DNA of 64,000 bases from CAZRQL01 sp964602415 (GCA_964602415.1 CAZRQL010000005.1:80491-144490); one strand, 5' to 3'; positions 42,629 through 54,411 are shown, counted from the first letter of the stretch. Notes: a model not told the origin generated them from the letters alone. Numbers and translations: made by a program.

Positions 42629-42636
42629 CAAATGTA
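42629..42636 (-). promoter_or_regulatory. -7 box immediately before purN
   Basis: Minus-strand TACATTTG, exact TAnnTTTG, ending only 4 nt before the ATG at 42624. A TTGC occurs about 16 nt upstream. Confidence 0.5.
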
Positions 42637-42877
42637 ATACAAAGCCGCTGAGCAATGAAGTTTATGGTTCTAATAATTTGCCAAAGGCAAGCCTAATTAT
42701 TTGGAAGTCGAGTTGAAAAGCCAACGTTTAATAAGAAACATATAACTGCGGTTGTCATAGTTTTTCCACCTGTATGTTGTTGATTTTGTGCCGAGTAGGG
42801 GTCGTAAAGAGGCGCGCTTAGTTGCAAGTAAAATCTGGATAAGGCGACGGTTTGGCACTTTTTTGCGTTTTTTGGGT

Positions 42878-44695
42878 ATGAAAAAGTTTCTCTTTTTGAT
42901 TTTTTTGTGTCTCGCTACGCAAGGGCTTTGGGCTCAAGCCTGTTTCAAAGTCAGCCCCATGAAAGGCTGCGCCCCAATGACGATTAAAATAGAAAATTGC
43001 TCTGCCATCACCCCACAGTTTTATGTGTACGGCGATGAGGGCAGCGGCACCCAGACCACGTTTACCCTCACTAAGCCGGGCAAAAAAAAAATCATCCAGT
43101 TTGTTGGGGGAACGGGGGCGATTTCAGATACCATTGAAGTTGAAGTACTTGCGCCTATAAACCCCGATTTTGATGTGTTTTTGTGTCAAAACAATGGCGT
43201 TTCGGTACAAATCACCAATCCGGGCGACTACGACGTTTTCTTTATCAACTATGGGCAAAGACGAGACACGATTTCTTCCGATCAAACTTCGTATTTCTAC
43301 TATCCTTCTGAAGGCCAACAATCCGTAGAAATACAAGGCAACTATGTGGACACAGCCGGAAATTTTGGCAGTGTGAACTGCGGCAAGTCGAAAAAAAATT
43401 TCTCGGTACAATCAGGGCTTTCTGCTTTGCAAATACAAAGTATTGTTTCCCGTGATGACAGCCTGATTTTTCAGACCGAAAACCGCCCGAATTACCTCTC
43501 TTTTCTGCGTGAGCGGCAAGGCGACGGCAGCACCATAGACTTAGCCCGCAACCAATCGAGCCGTTTGGCGGTGGCGGGGGACAGGCCTCGGTGCTTCCGT
43601 TTGACGGTCAAGGACAACTGCTCAGATGCAGATATTGAGGGAGAATGGATCTGTTCCATGGTGTTAGAGGCTCAGGTTCAGCAAGATCAAGTAGAGCTTA
43701 GTTGGCCTAAATACCCTGTTGATGGTTTTGTGCGGTACAATCTGTACCGCGATGGCAGTTTGATTTTTGCCTCGACCAATGTGTCTGTGTTGCGCTATTT
43801 TGACAAAGACGTTCGATGCCTACAGCAGTATTGCTACCAAATAGAGGTCATTACTGCCGCTGCAAAAGTGCTTTCTGACTCTGTCTGTGTGGTTGCCAAT
43901 TCGGCGGTGCGCCCGCCCGCTCCCAAACTGGTCGCTGCCGGTGTGCTTTCCGATTCGGTAATTGAAATTTTCTGGAGAGTGCCTGAAAATTCGGCTATTG
44001 CTTTGACCTTACTCTCGGGCAACTTGTCCGCCCAAACCGCCTCCGCACGAATTCGAGACACCACCGTCAGTCCCCAAATCCAAAGTTATTGCTATTATCT
44101 ATCTACATTGGACAGTTGCGGCAACCGCTCGTTGGATTCTGTCGGGGTGTGCAGCATTTTTTTGTCAGCCGTGAAATTGGAGCGCGACAATGTGCTGACA
44201 TGGACTGCCTTTCAAGGCTTTGACAATGATTTCAGCTATCGGGTGCAAGTCTTGAATACCAAAGGCCAACTGTTGAGGGAAATAGACCCTCTCCAAAGTG
44301 AATCCTACCGCGACGCTGCGGCAAATTTTTCTGCCAAAAGCCAAGTCTATCGCATAAAGGCCATGAGCAATCAAGAACCTGCACTGTTTGTTTATTCCAA
44401 TGCCTTGTTAGTTGAAGAGCAGCATATTATCCGCCTGCCTACGGCTTTTACCCCAAACGGAGACGGCCTCAATGACCAATTGGTGGTATTTTCTCAAACA
44501 GCGGCTTCCATTGAGCTAAGCATCTACAACCGTTGGGGTGAAAAAGTCTTCACATCAACATCCATCGATGAAGGCTGGGACGGCACTTACCGGGGTCAGG
44601 CTGCCCCGGCGGGTGTTTACACGGTGCAAATCGAAGGCAAGGATGTGTTTGGTGAGTCTTTCAGAATTACCGAAAGAGTACAATTGATTAGATAG
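42878..44695 (+). CDS. secreted Ig-like protein with gliding-motility-type (CHU_C) T9SS type B C-terminus
   Basis: 605 residues from the ATG at 42878, which opens the signal peptide MKKFLFLIFLCLATQGLWAQ. A PKD-like domain follows (FKVSPMKGCAPMTIKIENCS). The middle holds fibronectin-III-like segments (VQQDQVELSWPKYPVDGFVRYNLYRDG near 295-320 is one). The C-terminus, LPTAFTPNGDGLNDQLVVF ... ELSIYNRWGEKVFTS ... AGVYTVQIEGKD, is the CHU_C/type B T9SS signal. It should be exported and kept at the surface. Partner unknown. Confidence 0.9.
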   Translation: MKKFLFLIFLCLATQGLWAQACFKVSPMKGCAPMTIKIENCSAITPQFYVYGDEGSGTQTTFTLTKPGKKKIIQFVGGTGAISDTIEVEVLAPINPDFDVFLCQNNGVSVQITNPGDYDVFFINYGQRRDTISSDQTSYFYYPSEGQQSVEIQGNYVDTAGNFGSVNCGKSKKNFSVQSGLSALQIQSIVSRDDSLIFQTENRPNYLSFLRERQGDGSTIDLARNQSSRLAVAGDRPRCFRLTVKDNCSDADIEGEWICSMVLEAQVQQDQVELSWPKYPVDGFVRYNLYRDGSLIFASTNVSVLRYFDKDVRCLQQYCYQIEVITAAAKVLSDSVCVVANSAVRPPAPKLVAAGVLSDSVIEIFWRVPENSAIALTLLSGNLSAQTASARIRDTTVSPQIQSYCYYLSTLDSCGNRSLDSVGVCSIFLSAVKLERDNVLTWTAFQGFDNDFSYRVQVLNTKGQLLREIDPLQSESYRDAAANFSAKSQVYRIKAMSNQEPALFVYSNALLVEEQHIIRLPTAFTPNGDGLNDQLVVFSQTAASIELSIYNRWGEKVFTSTSIDEGWDGTYRGQAAPAGVYTVQIEGKDVFGESFRITERVQLIR

Positions 44696-44728
44696 CGGGT
44701 TGGGGGACTAAACCCCATTTTTTTACCA

Positions 44729-44736
44729 TACATTTG
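44729..44736 (+). promoter_or_regulatory. -7 box of the exonuclease gene
   Basis: TACATTTG, exact TAnnTTTG, ending 10 nt before the ATG at 44747, so the leader would be very short. Confidence 0.5.
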
Positions 44737-44746
44737 TGAAAAAAAG

Positions 44747-45550
44747 ATGCTAAAGCTAAAAAATCCCCTCGCCTTTTTTGATTTAGAAACCACAGGAATT
44801 GACATTGTCAAAGACAGAATCGTAGAGATTGCCATTGTCAAACTCATGCCTTCGGGTGAGCGGATTTCTCGCTGCGACCTTGTAAATCCCGGGATGCCTA
44901 TTCCTGCCGAATCAAGTCGCATTCACGGGATTACGGATGCTGATGTAGCCGACAAGCCCGTATTCAAACAATTGGCCAAAAACTTAGCTAAGTTTTTGGA
45001 AGGCTGCGATTTGTGTGGCTTCAACATACTAAAATTTGATTTGCCGATGCTGGCAGAAGAATTTTTGCGGGCAGGCGAAGATGTCAAATTGGAGCACCGC
45101 AAAATAGTGGATGCCATGCGTATTTTTCACATGATGGAGCCTCGTACTTTGGGGGCGGCCTACCGATTTTATTGTGGCAAAGAACTCCACAACGCCCACA
45201 GCGCACAAGCAGACACCGAAGCAACGGTAGATGTGCTGCTCGCGCAAGTAGAGCGTTACCAAAACGTAGCAATTACCGACTCAAAAACCAGCAATACCTA
45301 TGTGCCCATCACCGATTCAGTACAGGATTTGCACAATTTAACAGTCTCAAATTTAGTGGATTATGCCGGAAGGATGGTAAAAGACGAAAATGGAGTAGCC
45401 ACTTTCAACTTTGGCAAACACAAAGGCAAGCCTGTTTTGGAGGTGCTACAAAAAGAGCCTTCTTATTATGACTGGATGATAAAAGGCGAGTTCCCGCTCA
45501 ACACCAAGCAGAAACTCACCGAAATCAAATTGAGTATGTTTAAAAAATAG
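44747..45550 (+). CDS. DEDDh 3'-5' exonuclease (DnaQ/DNA polymerase III epsilon-like)
   Basis: 267 residues. The DEDDh exonuclease fold spans residues ~8-172: ExoI FFDLETTG (D12, E14), ExoII GFNILKFDLPML and ExoIII HSAQADTEAT. A linker of ~45 residues leads to a C-terminal domain with FNFGKHKGKPVLEVL ... YYDWMIKGEF. That tail is the DUF3820-like module common in Bacteroidota exonucleases. It degrades single-stranded ends or acts as a proofreader. It converges on the CHAT gene with a 1-nt gap. Confidence 0.92.
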   Translation: MLKLKNPLAFFDLETTGIDIVKDRIVEIAIVKLMPSGERISRCDLVNPGMPIPAESSRIHGITDADVADKPVFKQLAKNLAKFLEGCDLCGFNILKFDLPMLAEEFLRAGEDVKLEHRKIVDAMRIFHMMEPRTLGAAYRFYCGKELHNAHSAQADTEATVDVLLAQVERYQNVAITDSKTSNTYVPITDSVQDLHNLTVSNLVDYAGRMVKDENGVATFNFGKHKGKPVLEVLQKEPSYYDWMIKGEFPLNTKQKLTEIKLSMFKK

Positions 45551-45551
45551 C

Positions 45552-48500
45552 CTATCTCCAATCCCCAATGAGCACAAAAGCAGCCCAAAAATAAGGATGG
45601 CTGTATTTCTCTTGCGAAGCCAACTTGATTTGGGCGTGCCGGAGTGCATCAACTTTGGACATTGTTTTTAGGTTTTCATAAAAATAGGCCATCAGCAGGG
45701 AGGTAGCCTCGTCGTTGACCGACCAGAGCGAGGCTATCACCGAAGGCGCACCCGCATCCAAAAAACTGGTTGCCGGACTCACCGGCCAGCCCTCGTGCGC
45801 CCCATCGCTGACAGCAGTTTGACAAGCCGAAAGGGTTACCAAATTGTAGCTGTGCAGTCCGTCCAGCCCCCAAACTTCGTCTATGGTGAGTTTTCCGTCT
45901 TCGCTACCTCCGACAGCCAATGTCAGAAACGATGACTCAAACTCATAAAAATCCAAATTGCCGTGTGTAGCCAAATGCAAGACGTTGTTACCTTCGATGA
46001 GGGATTTGACCTTTTGTTCGGTGGCTTGTTCGCGTACAAAGACTTGGGAGGCAGGAAATAGTTTTTTGATTTGTGCCACTTCGTTTTCGGTGGCAGGCAA
46101 GGTGTTGTCGGCGTTGGCAAAGGCTATGATTTGATACTCTTTGCCGGGCTGCTTTTCGTTGTCCAAAATTTCCAGAGAGTGGGTGTAAAAAATGGTGTGG
46201 TGCTCAACCAAATAATCAAACTTGCCATTGGGCAGGGTTTTGCCCAGCATCTGAAAAGGCAAAAAGTGGAAGGGGCCGTTGGGTACGATGGCCACAATTT
46301 CTTTCTTAAGAATTTCTTCTTCAATGGGTAATATCAAGTAGCTGTACAGTTTTTCGGCGATTTTTTTGTACTGGCTTTGTGAGGGGTTAAAATTTGAAGG
46401 GATTTCAGTGGAACTGTTTTTGCTTCTGGCTACTCTGAGGGCATCGGTAGCGATTCCTTTCATGCCGTTGGCGGCGGTGTTGTGCATGTATTGGATATTG
46501 CGCCAGACTTCATCTCTTTTTACGGGTATGATTTTAGCGATTACTGTGTCAGAGGTAGCCAAAAAGATATAAAGAGATTCATCGCCGGGCAAATAAGATA
46601 CCACGGCGAGGTTTTTAGGAATTTTATTTTTTTTGCGCTCGGCACGCATATCAAGCGGATTGACCGATTTGGAAAGGTGTTGTTTGAGGGCAGGCTGCGA
46701 AATCATGGTTTTATTGACAAACTGCACGTATTCGCCTTCGGTTATGGTACGGATTTTCTCCAATTCCTCGATTTTGTTGGTAGAAATTTGTGCAGAGTTT
46801 TTCACTTTAACCAGTTCGGCTTCTACATTGTCGAGCTTGCGTTTGAGTTCTCTTTCCCTTTGGAGGGCTTCATTTTTTTCTTTGTCCGAAAACTTGATAT
46901 CCAAGGTTTTGAATTTGGCTCTCAAATCCTCGCTGTTGCTTCTCTCGAGGTATTGGAGTGCCAATTCGACCTCGCCTTTGGCTATGAGCACATCCACCAA
47001 GGTTTGGTAAATTTTTAGTTTTTTATCGCCTGATGCGAATATTTTTTTGGCGGCCTCGCCCCCAATCATCTTAGACTGTATGTCTTCCAGTGCCCCGATG
47101 GCTTCGATGAGTAAAACTTTGGCTTGGTCGTTTTGGTTTTGGCTGCGGGCTATAAGGGCTTTGTGATAGAGGGCTTCCCACAGATAGCGGCTGAGTTTGT
47201 ATTTTTTGGCGGTGTCAATGGCTATGTTGAGGTATTTTTGTGCTGAATTGAAATCTTTCTTCAGATAGTAATTGATTCCCAAATCGGAGGCCACAGAGGC
47301 AAATGATGATTTGACGGGCGTTTGAGCAAAAATATTGTATCCTTCCAGAAACAGTTTTTCGGCAGCAGCCAACTCATTTTGATGTCTTTTGATTCTTCCC
47401 AATGAGATTTTGATGGTGGCTATTTCGGTTTTGTCTCCGATTTTTTCTGAGCCTTTGAGGGCAAAATTCAACACCTCTTCTGCTTTTTTGAATTCTTTTT
47501 GGGCTTCGTAGATTTCGCCTTTGTTCGTGTGAAGCGTGTAATAAAACGCATCCTTTACGCCCAATGTATCCAGAATGGCGATGGCACTTTCAAATTTTTG
47601 CAGGGCTACTTCGTAGTCTCCTTGCCAGTAGTAGATGGTGCCGATGTTGTTGGTGGTGGTCGCGCGGCTGTGGAGTGAATTGAGCGACAAATAAAGGCTG
47701 TCGGCTATTTGGTAGTGGCGAAGGGCATTTTGATAGTCTCCGCTGTTGTTGTAAACATTTCCCAGCGACAAATTAGACCAAGCCACCCCCCAGAGGTTAT
47801 CAATTTCTGCAAAAGTTTTCAAAGAGTTGCGGTGCATTTCCAGGGCTTTGTCAAAGTCGCCTTTTATCATGTAGAGTCCGGCCAAGTAGCCGTTGCAGTT
47901 GGCGATTTGGGTGCGGTCGTTGATTTGATTGGCGATTTGAAGGGCTTTTAAGGTATATTTTTCGTATTGGTCGTAATTGCCGCGCGTTGCATTGAGGTCG
48001 GCCAAAGAGGTGAGTATTGGTATTTGATTGGATTTGTCCCCAGTTTTTGTGTAGTATTCCAATAGCTCGTTGTAGGTATTTTCCACGGCATCGTAGTTGC
48101 CTTTATTTATTTCTAAGGCAACCATTTGCTTTTTGCAATAGGCTATTATGTTTTCGTTGTCCCCTGATTGGGCTTTTTTGAGGGCTTGTTGGTAGTAGGC
48201 TTCGGCTTCTTTGTAGCGATTTTTGAGGGTTTGTATAAGTCCCAGATTGGCCAGTGAATAGATTTCATTGCTTATTGTGCCGGCTTGGATGGCTTTTTCG
48301 GCAGATTTTTTGTAAAATATTTCTGCTTGGTCGTATTTGACGTATTGGTAATAGCAATCCCCCAAATCATAATACACATCTGAGGCACGCTGTTTGAGGT
48401 CATTTTTTTCGGCCAGTTCGGCTGCTTTGTTGTAGAATTCGATGGCAGTAGGCCAATCCTTAGAGTCTTTGTAAAAGCCCGCCATGGTTTGGTAGCTTTC

Positions 48501-50837
48501 AGACAAGCGGCTTTGTTCGTTGAGTTGTTGGTAGATACCGATGGCTTTTTTGAGGGCTTCGAGTCCTTTGCCCGGGTCTCCGGTTTCTTTGTAGAGGTCG
48601 GCCAGTGAGCCGTAACTTCTGGCTATTCTCAGGGAGTTGTTGGAGGCTTCTGCCAATTTGATGGCTTGCTGGTGGTTTGAGATGGCGTTGTCGTACTCTC
48701 CCAAGCTCCAGTAGTTTTGGGCTATGTTACTTCTGATTGTACTTGCACTGTGGTTGTCATTCAAATTGATGTAAATTTGGTATACTTTTTCGTAGAGTTC
48801 GATGGCCTCTCGGTAGCGGTTTAGGTTTGTGCCTAAGATATAGGCTTTATCCCAAAGTGCATCGGCCAAGTCGCCGTAGTCGTTGTAGGTTTGAAAAATA
48901 GCGATTCTTTTTTCATGCAAGGCGATGGCTTCGTTGTAAAGTCCTTTTGCTGCTTTGCGTGTGGCAATGTCTTTGTAGCTCTTGGCCAGATTTTTTTGGA
49001 GGTTTTTGTCCAAAGGATTTTTTTCAGCCAGTTGTTCACGGATTTCGTAGGCGCGGGTGTAGAGTTTTTCTGCCTCATCGAAAGCAGATATTTTTTCATC
49101 CAAAATGGCTATATTTCGCAGTATGACAGCTACTTGAGAGAGGTTGTTTAGCTTTTCGTAAATTCTGAGCACTTCGCGGTAGGTTGTGATGGCTTGGGTA
49201 ACGTTGTTTTGTCTTTCGGATTGGTTGTAAGCTATGTCCCAAAGTGCGTCGGCTTGGTTTTCTTCGTCTTGGTATTTGAGATACAGTTTGTACCGCAGGT
49301 CGTGCATCTGATTGACTTTGTCATATTTTTCCAATAGCACATATATTTTAGCCAAATTTTTGTAGTGTTCGGCTTGCAGCAATTCGACTTCTTTTTCTGA
49401 AGCTTTATCTTTTATTGTTTTTAGAGATAATTTTTTTATCTCATCACAATAGAATAGCGCATTTTTTTCATCTTTTGCATACTGGGCATAGGTTTTGGCT
49501 ATATCCATATAGCTATCAGCCAGATTGACAAGGTCTTCGAGTTTTTTGTAGATTTCACTACGTTCTTTTAGGTATCCAATCGCTTTTTCGAGGGCTTTGG
49601 GGTTGGCTTGTAGCAGTTCCAACTCGTAAAGGCCGTACAAGGTGGACAACATGGTTTTGATTACTCTGTTGTCAGGCTTGAAACTTTTTTTGAGTTGAAG
49701 GGCTTTTTCGTAATAAAATTTGGCTGAGTCTGTGTTTTGAAGCTGTTTGAAGTTATAGGCCATATTGTTCAGTGCGTAAGAGGCATAAAACTTGTTGTCG
49801 TTGGCCTCAAAGTAGCGGGCGCAGCGGCGGTATTGCTCTATGGCCTTGTCGTACTCAATCATTCTGCTGTGAATTTTGGCACGGTTGAACATAGCCCATC
49901 CGGTCATGGTGATGTGGTCGCTGCGCCTGCCAAGCCTTTGGTTCATCTCGGCAAACTTGATGGCTTCTTCGTTGCTCATCTCATCGAGGTTGTCGGATAG
50001 CTCGTCTGTCCACTTGTCGAGGATTTCTTTGTTGAAATAAGGCTTAAACTCTGCATAGATTTTATCAAATTCGGCCTCATTTTGAGCCTCTTGAAGGGCT
50101 GTTTTCACCGACGACCAAGCAAAGGTTGCCCCTGTGATGACCCAATAGCGGTAGTTGGCGGGGGCGTACCAGGCTTGTCCCATAAAAGTTTTGGGTTCGG
50201 TGGGTAGGTAGGCCAGCCAGCGTTTGATGTCGGTAGGTGTGGGGTTGTAGAGTAGGTCGTAAAAGCGGCGGCCTTTGTAGAGGCCTTCCGATATGACAGA
50301 GTCAGGGCGGTTTTTTTGCCGAATAAATTTGGATTTCTTGATTTCAGCAATGAGCTTGTCTATGATGTTGTCTTCCAGTTCTTTGCTCTCTTTGTTAAGG
50401 ATTTCCGTTCGGGTATAAAAATAATTGCTGCTGTTCTCTTCCTCCACCAAAAAAATACTCCACTGCAATAGTTTGAAAAAAAGCCCTCTGTAACGGTTGG
50501 GGATTTTCAGGTTGATTTCCAGTAAGTCGCCTACTTGGGGGCGTTGGGTGGTGTCGCTTACTTCGCATAGAGCGATTGCTTCATCTTCAGTAACTTGTTC
50601 TATCACAAACTCCCCCAAATAAGCAAAATGAGAAGGGTTCTCATCGCTGTAAAGACCGATGATTTTCCCTTTTTGCCCTTCTTCGAGTCCAATATTGCTC
50701 CCTTGTTTGACAAGTACCTTTTGGCGGTTGCCTAAAGGCTCGCCCACTTTGGTGATGTTGAGAGACAGCGATTGCTCTACTTGAGCGTAAAGCGATAAGC
50801 TGCTAATTAACAGGATAATAAGAGTGTTTCTAAGCAT
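45552..50837 (-). CDS. giant TPR-CHAT (caspase-like) protein
   Basis: 1761 residues from the ATG at 50837, which opens a signal-like segment (MLRNTLIILLISSLSLYAQ). Residues ~20-200 form a non-repeat N-terminal region. Residues ~240-1300 contain more than twenty tetratricopeptide repeats. A coiled coil precedes a C-terminal CHAT domain (last ~330 residues) with the caspase-type dyad at H1625 (HLATHG) and C1672 (LSACQT), then GAPSVIASLWSVND and YSHPYFWAAFVLIGD. CHAT domains are cysteine peptidases of the separase/caspase clan, and the TPR array would bind a trigger or substrate. With a signal peptide it should act in the envelope. No defence genes adjoin it, and its target is unknown. Confidence 0.92.
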   Translation of the reverse strand: MLRNTLIILLISSLSLYAQVEQSLSLNITKVGEPLGNRQKVLVKQGSNIGLEEGQKGKIIGLYSDENPSHFAYLGEFVIEQVTEDEAIALCEVSDTTQRPQVGDLLEINLKIPNRYRGLFFKLLQWSIFLVEEENSSNYFYTRTEILNKESKELEDNIIDKLIAEIKKSKFIRQKNRPDSVISEGLYKGRRFYDLLYNPTPTDIKRWLAYLPTEPKTFMGQAWYAPANYRYWVITGATFAWSSVKTALQEAQNEAEFDKIYAEFKPYFNKEILDKWTDELSDNLDEMSNEEAIKFAEMNQRLGRRSDHITMTGWAMFNRAKIHSRMIEYDKAIEQYRRCARYFEANDNKFYASYALNNMAYNFKQLQNTDSAKFYYEKALQLKKSFKPDNRVIKTMLSTLYGLYELELLQANPKALEKAIGYLKERSEIYKKLEDLVNLADSYMDIAKTYAQYAKDEKNALFYCDEIKKLSLKTIKDKASEKEVELLQAEHYKNLAKIYVLLEKYDKVNQMHDLRYKLYLKYQDEENQADALWDIAYNQSERQNNVTQAITTYREVLRIYEKLNNLSQVAVILRNIAILDEKISAFDEAEKLYTRAYEIREQLAEKNPLDKNLQKNLAKSYKDIATRKAAKGLYNEAIALHEKRIAIFQTYNDYGDLADALWDKAYILGTNLNRYREAIELYEKVYQIYINLNDNHSASTIRSNIAQNYWSLGEYDNAISNHQQAIKLAEASNNSLRIARSYGSLADLYKETGDPGKGLEALKKAIGIYQQLNEQSRLSESYQTMAGFYKDSKDWPTAIEFYNKAAELAEKNDLKQRASDVYYDLGDCYYQYVKYDQAEIFYKKSAEKAIQAGTISNEIYSLANLGLIQTLKNRYKEAEAYYQQALKKAQSGDNENIIAYCKKQMVALEINKGNYDAVENTYNELLEYYTKTGDKSNQIPILTSLADLNATRGNYDQYEKYTLKALQIANQINDRTQIANCNGYLAGLYMIKGDFDKALEMHRNSLKTFAEIDNLWGVAWSNLSLGNVYNNSGDYQNALRHYQIADSLYLSLNSLHSRATTTNNIGTIYYWQGDYEVALQKFESAIAILDTLGVKDAFYYTLHTNKGEIYEAQKEFKKAEEVLNFALKGSEKIGDKTEIATIKISLGRIKRHQNELAAAEKLFLEGYNIFAQTPVKSSFASVASDLGINYYLKKDFNSAQKYLNIAIDTAKKYKLSRYLWEALYHKALIARSQNQNDQAKVLLIEAIGALEDIQSKMIGGEAAKKIFASGDKKLKIYQTLVDVLIAKGEVELALQYLERSNSEDLRAKFKTLDIKFSDKEKNEALQRERELKRKLDNVEAELVKVKNSAQISTNKIEELEKIRTITEGEYVQFVNKTMISQPALKQHLSKSVNPLDMRAERKKNKIPKNLAVVSYLPGDESLYIFLATSDTVIAKIIPVKRDEVWRNIQYMHNTAANGMKGIATDALRVARSKNSSTEIPSNFNPSQSQYKKIAEKLYSYLILPIEEEILKKEIVAIVPNGPFHFLPFQMLGKTLPNGKFDYLVEHHTIFYTHSLEILDNEKQPGKEYQIIAFANADNTLPATENEVAQIKKLFPASQVFVREQATEQKVKSLIEGNNVLHLATHGNLDFYEFESSFLTLAVGGSEDGKLTIDEVWGLDGLHSYNLVTLSACQTAVSDGAHEGWPVSPATSFLDAGAPSVIASLWSVNDEATSLLMAYFYENLKTMSKVDALRHAQIKLASQEKYSHPYFWAAFVLIGDWR

Positions 50838-50965
50838 ATACCAATTTGTTTTGTAGTCGTTCAAATAACGCAAAAAAAATGGGGATATGCTTGTCTTAGA
50901 TTTTTGCAGATGCAACAAAAAAAGCCATGTGGATACCACACGGCCTTTCTATCTATTTTGCACAT

Positions 50966-52240
<1,275 letters not shown>

Positions 52241-52336
52241 AATAATAAGTAGAGCGTTTTTTTTCAATTAATAGGATTAGTAAATGATTAAATAATAGCT
52301 GGTTGAAATTGTATAGTGTTGTTTGTTTGGGAAAAA

Positions 52337-53914
52337 TTAATCTATCATCTCGTAAGCCTTTAGGGTGAGGAACTCCTCAAAATTCTCAGTCAGTACCAAT
52401 TCATTAAGCAATTCAACGGCTTGGGGGTATTTGCCTGCCCGATAAACTTCCTCCCCCACAATCTCGCGAATACGCTCTAAGGCAACGGGAAGGCATTTTT
52501 GATACAATTCGGCGTTGATTTGAGTGCCATCCTCCAATTGGGCTTTGTGCTTGATCCATTGCCAGATTTGGGCGCGTGATATTTCGGCGGTGGCGGCATC
52601 TTCCATCAGATTATAGATGGGTACACAGCCGTTGCCATTGAGCCATGACTCGATGTATTGAATCGAAATATCTATATTCAAGACAAATCCTTCCAACGTA
52701 ATCGTCCCTTGAGGTACGGCAATCAAGTCTGTTGCCGAGACTTGGACATCTTCTCGCAGTACATGGAGTTGGTTGGGGGTAGGCATGTACTTGTCAAACT
52801 GTTCTTTGGCTATTGCAATGAGTCCCGGGTGGGCTACCCAAGTGCCGTCATGCCCTGCTTTGGCTTCTCTTTCTTTGTCGGCAGCCACCTTTTCAAGTGC
52901 TTTTTGATTGGCCTCAGGGTCGTTTTTGATAGGAATTTGAGCTGCCATGCCTCCCATAGCCTGCGCGCCTCTGCGGTGGCAGGTCTTGATAACCAACTCC
53001 GTATAAGCCTTCATAAAAGGCACGGTCATGGTAACTTGGCTGCGCTCAGGCAACACAAACTCCTTATGAGGGCTAAATTTTTTGATAAATGAGAAAATAT
53101 AATCCCATCGCCCGCAGTTCAACCCTGCGCTGTGCTCTTTGAGTTCGTAGAGGATTTCGTCCATCTCAAAACTTGCCAAAATGGTCTCTATCAATACTGT
53201 GACTTTGATAGTGCCTTGAGCAATACCCATCTGCTCTTGCGCGTACACAAAAACATCGTTCCAAAGCCTTGCCTCCAAATGGGACTCCAGTTTGGGCAAA
53301 TAAAAGTAAGGTCTTGTGCCTCTTTGCAGCAACTCTTTGGCGTTGTGGAAAAAGTACAACCCAAAATCAAATAATGAGCCGCTTATAGCCGAGTCATCAA
53401 TCTTGAAGTGCTTCTCCTCCAAATGCCAACCTCTTGGGCGCACAAAAAGAACCGCAGTTTTTTCGTTTAGCTGATACAGTTTGCCGGCTTCGTTGGTAAA
53501 GGATATGGTGCGGCGGATGGCATCATAAAGGTTGATTTGCCCCTGCAAGCAATTAAACCAAGTTGCCGAATTGGAGTCCTCAAAGTCGGCCATGAAAACA
53601 TTGGCTCCGCTATTGAGGGCATTGATAATCATTTTTCTATCCACAGGGCCTGTGATTTCGACCCTTCGGTCGGATATCTCTTCGGGCAACTGAGCCACTT
53701 TCCAGTCCGATGACCTAATATGCGAAGTGTTGGGCAAAAAATCAGGCAATTCGCCTTTGTCGAGGGATTGCTGGCGGATTTTTCTTGCCTGCAACAACTC
53801 CAAGCGGCGCGTATTGAAGTGCTCATGCAAACCACACAAAAAATCAACCGCCTCGCTTGTTAGAACTGCATCGGTGTAGGGACTCAAAAAACGATAATCA
53901 GCTTTCATGTGCAT
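52337..53914 (-). CDS. aceB: malate synthase A
   Basis: 525 residues (or 523 if the second ATG at 53908 is used). The TIM-barrel core has VFMADFEDSNSATWFN, VLFVRPRGWHLEEKH, LIETILASFEMDEILYEL with the metal glutamate, and LNCGRWDYIFS. The C-terminal catalytic aspartate lies in LMEDAATAEISRAQIWQW. It joins glyoxylate and acetyl-CoA into malate. It is the first gene of the aceB-aceA pair. Confidence 0.96.
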   Translation of the reverse strand: MHMKADYRFLSPYTDAVLTSEAVDFLCGLHEHFNTRRLELLQARKIRQQSLDKGELPDFLPNTSHIRSSDWKVAQLPEEISDRRVEITGPVDRKMIINALNSGANVFMADFEDSNSATWFNCLQGQINLYDAIRRTISFTNEAGKLYQLNEKTAVLFVRPRGWHLEEKHFKIDDSAISGSLFDFGLYFFHNAKELLQRGTRPYFYLPKLESHLEARLWNDVFVYAQEQMGIAQGTIKVTVLIETILASFEMDEILYELKEHSAGLNCGRWDYIFSFIKKFSPHKEFVLPERSQVTMTVPFMKAYTELVIKTCHRRGAQAMGGMAAQIPIKNDPEANQKALEKVAADKEREAKAGHDGTWVAHPGLIAIAKEQFDKYMPTPNQLHVLREDVQVSATDLIAVPQGTITLEGFVLNIDISIQYIESWLNGNGCVPIYNLMEDAATAEISRAQIWQWIKHKAQLEDGTQINAELYQKCLPVALERIREIVGEEVYRAGKYPQAVELLNELVLTENFEEFLTLKAYEMID

Positions 53915-54144
53915 ATCTTTATTGTTGCCAAGGAAAGCATCGAGAGACGACTTTCAAATGGCATTACAAAGATTAAGTTTCTACTATTTGATAAATAGCA
54001 TTATTTTATCAAAAAATTGCACTTTTGTATCATTCTGAATCTGAACTTGGTAATGAATATCTTATGTGTTTTTTTACTTGTTTTAATTTAAAAATAAGGG
54101 CAGGTAATTCTAAAATAGGTCGGTTTGTTTTTGGTAATAAACGC

Positions 54145-54176
54145 GGATTAATAAGATTTTTTCTAATGCTTAATCC
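54145..54176 (+). repeat. extended hairpin related to the short interspersed repeat
   Basis: GGATTA at 54145-54150 pairs with TAATCC at 54171-54176, enclosing AAGATT - TTTTCT - AATGCT with partial pairing. The loop TTTTCT and flanking ATT/AAT match the copies at 223-250 and 7215-7242. Confidence 0.4.
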
Positions 54177-54377
54177 TGAATGAATGTACGCGATGACGTA
54201 TGATAGCTTATTCTCAACAATTTTAGGCCGTAAACACTATTTCTACTTATCGCTTAATTGAGGTTTAGGTATTCAAATCTAACGCCTACTTTATTTTGCG
54301 ATGCCTTGCTGCTGTTTTTTCTGCTCTGCTTTCGTTTGTGAAGGCCGTTGAGTGTTGAGTCAGGTAAGATGAGCCTG

Positions 54378-54411
54378 TTTGCTTTTTTTGTGGTCTTGGT
54401 TGTTATATTTG
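54378..54411 (+). promoter_or_regulatory. promoter of aspS
   Basis: TTTG at 54378-54381 and exact TATATTTG at 54404-54411, spacer 22 nt. The ATG at 54431 lies 19 nt on. Confidence 0.65.

Noticed and set aside
46482..47018. Plus-strand frame of 178 residues opposite the CHAT gene
   Set aside because: Shadow frame with low-complexity Phe/Val content caused by the opposite-strand codon bias.
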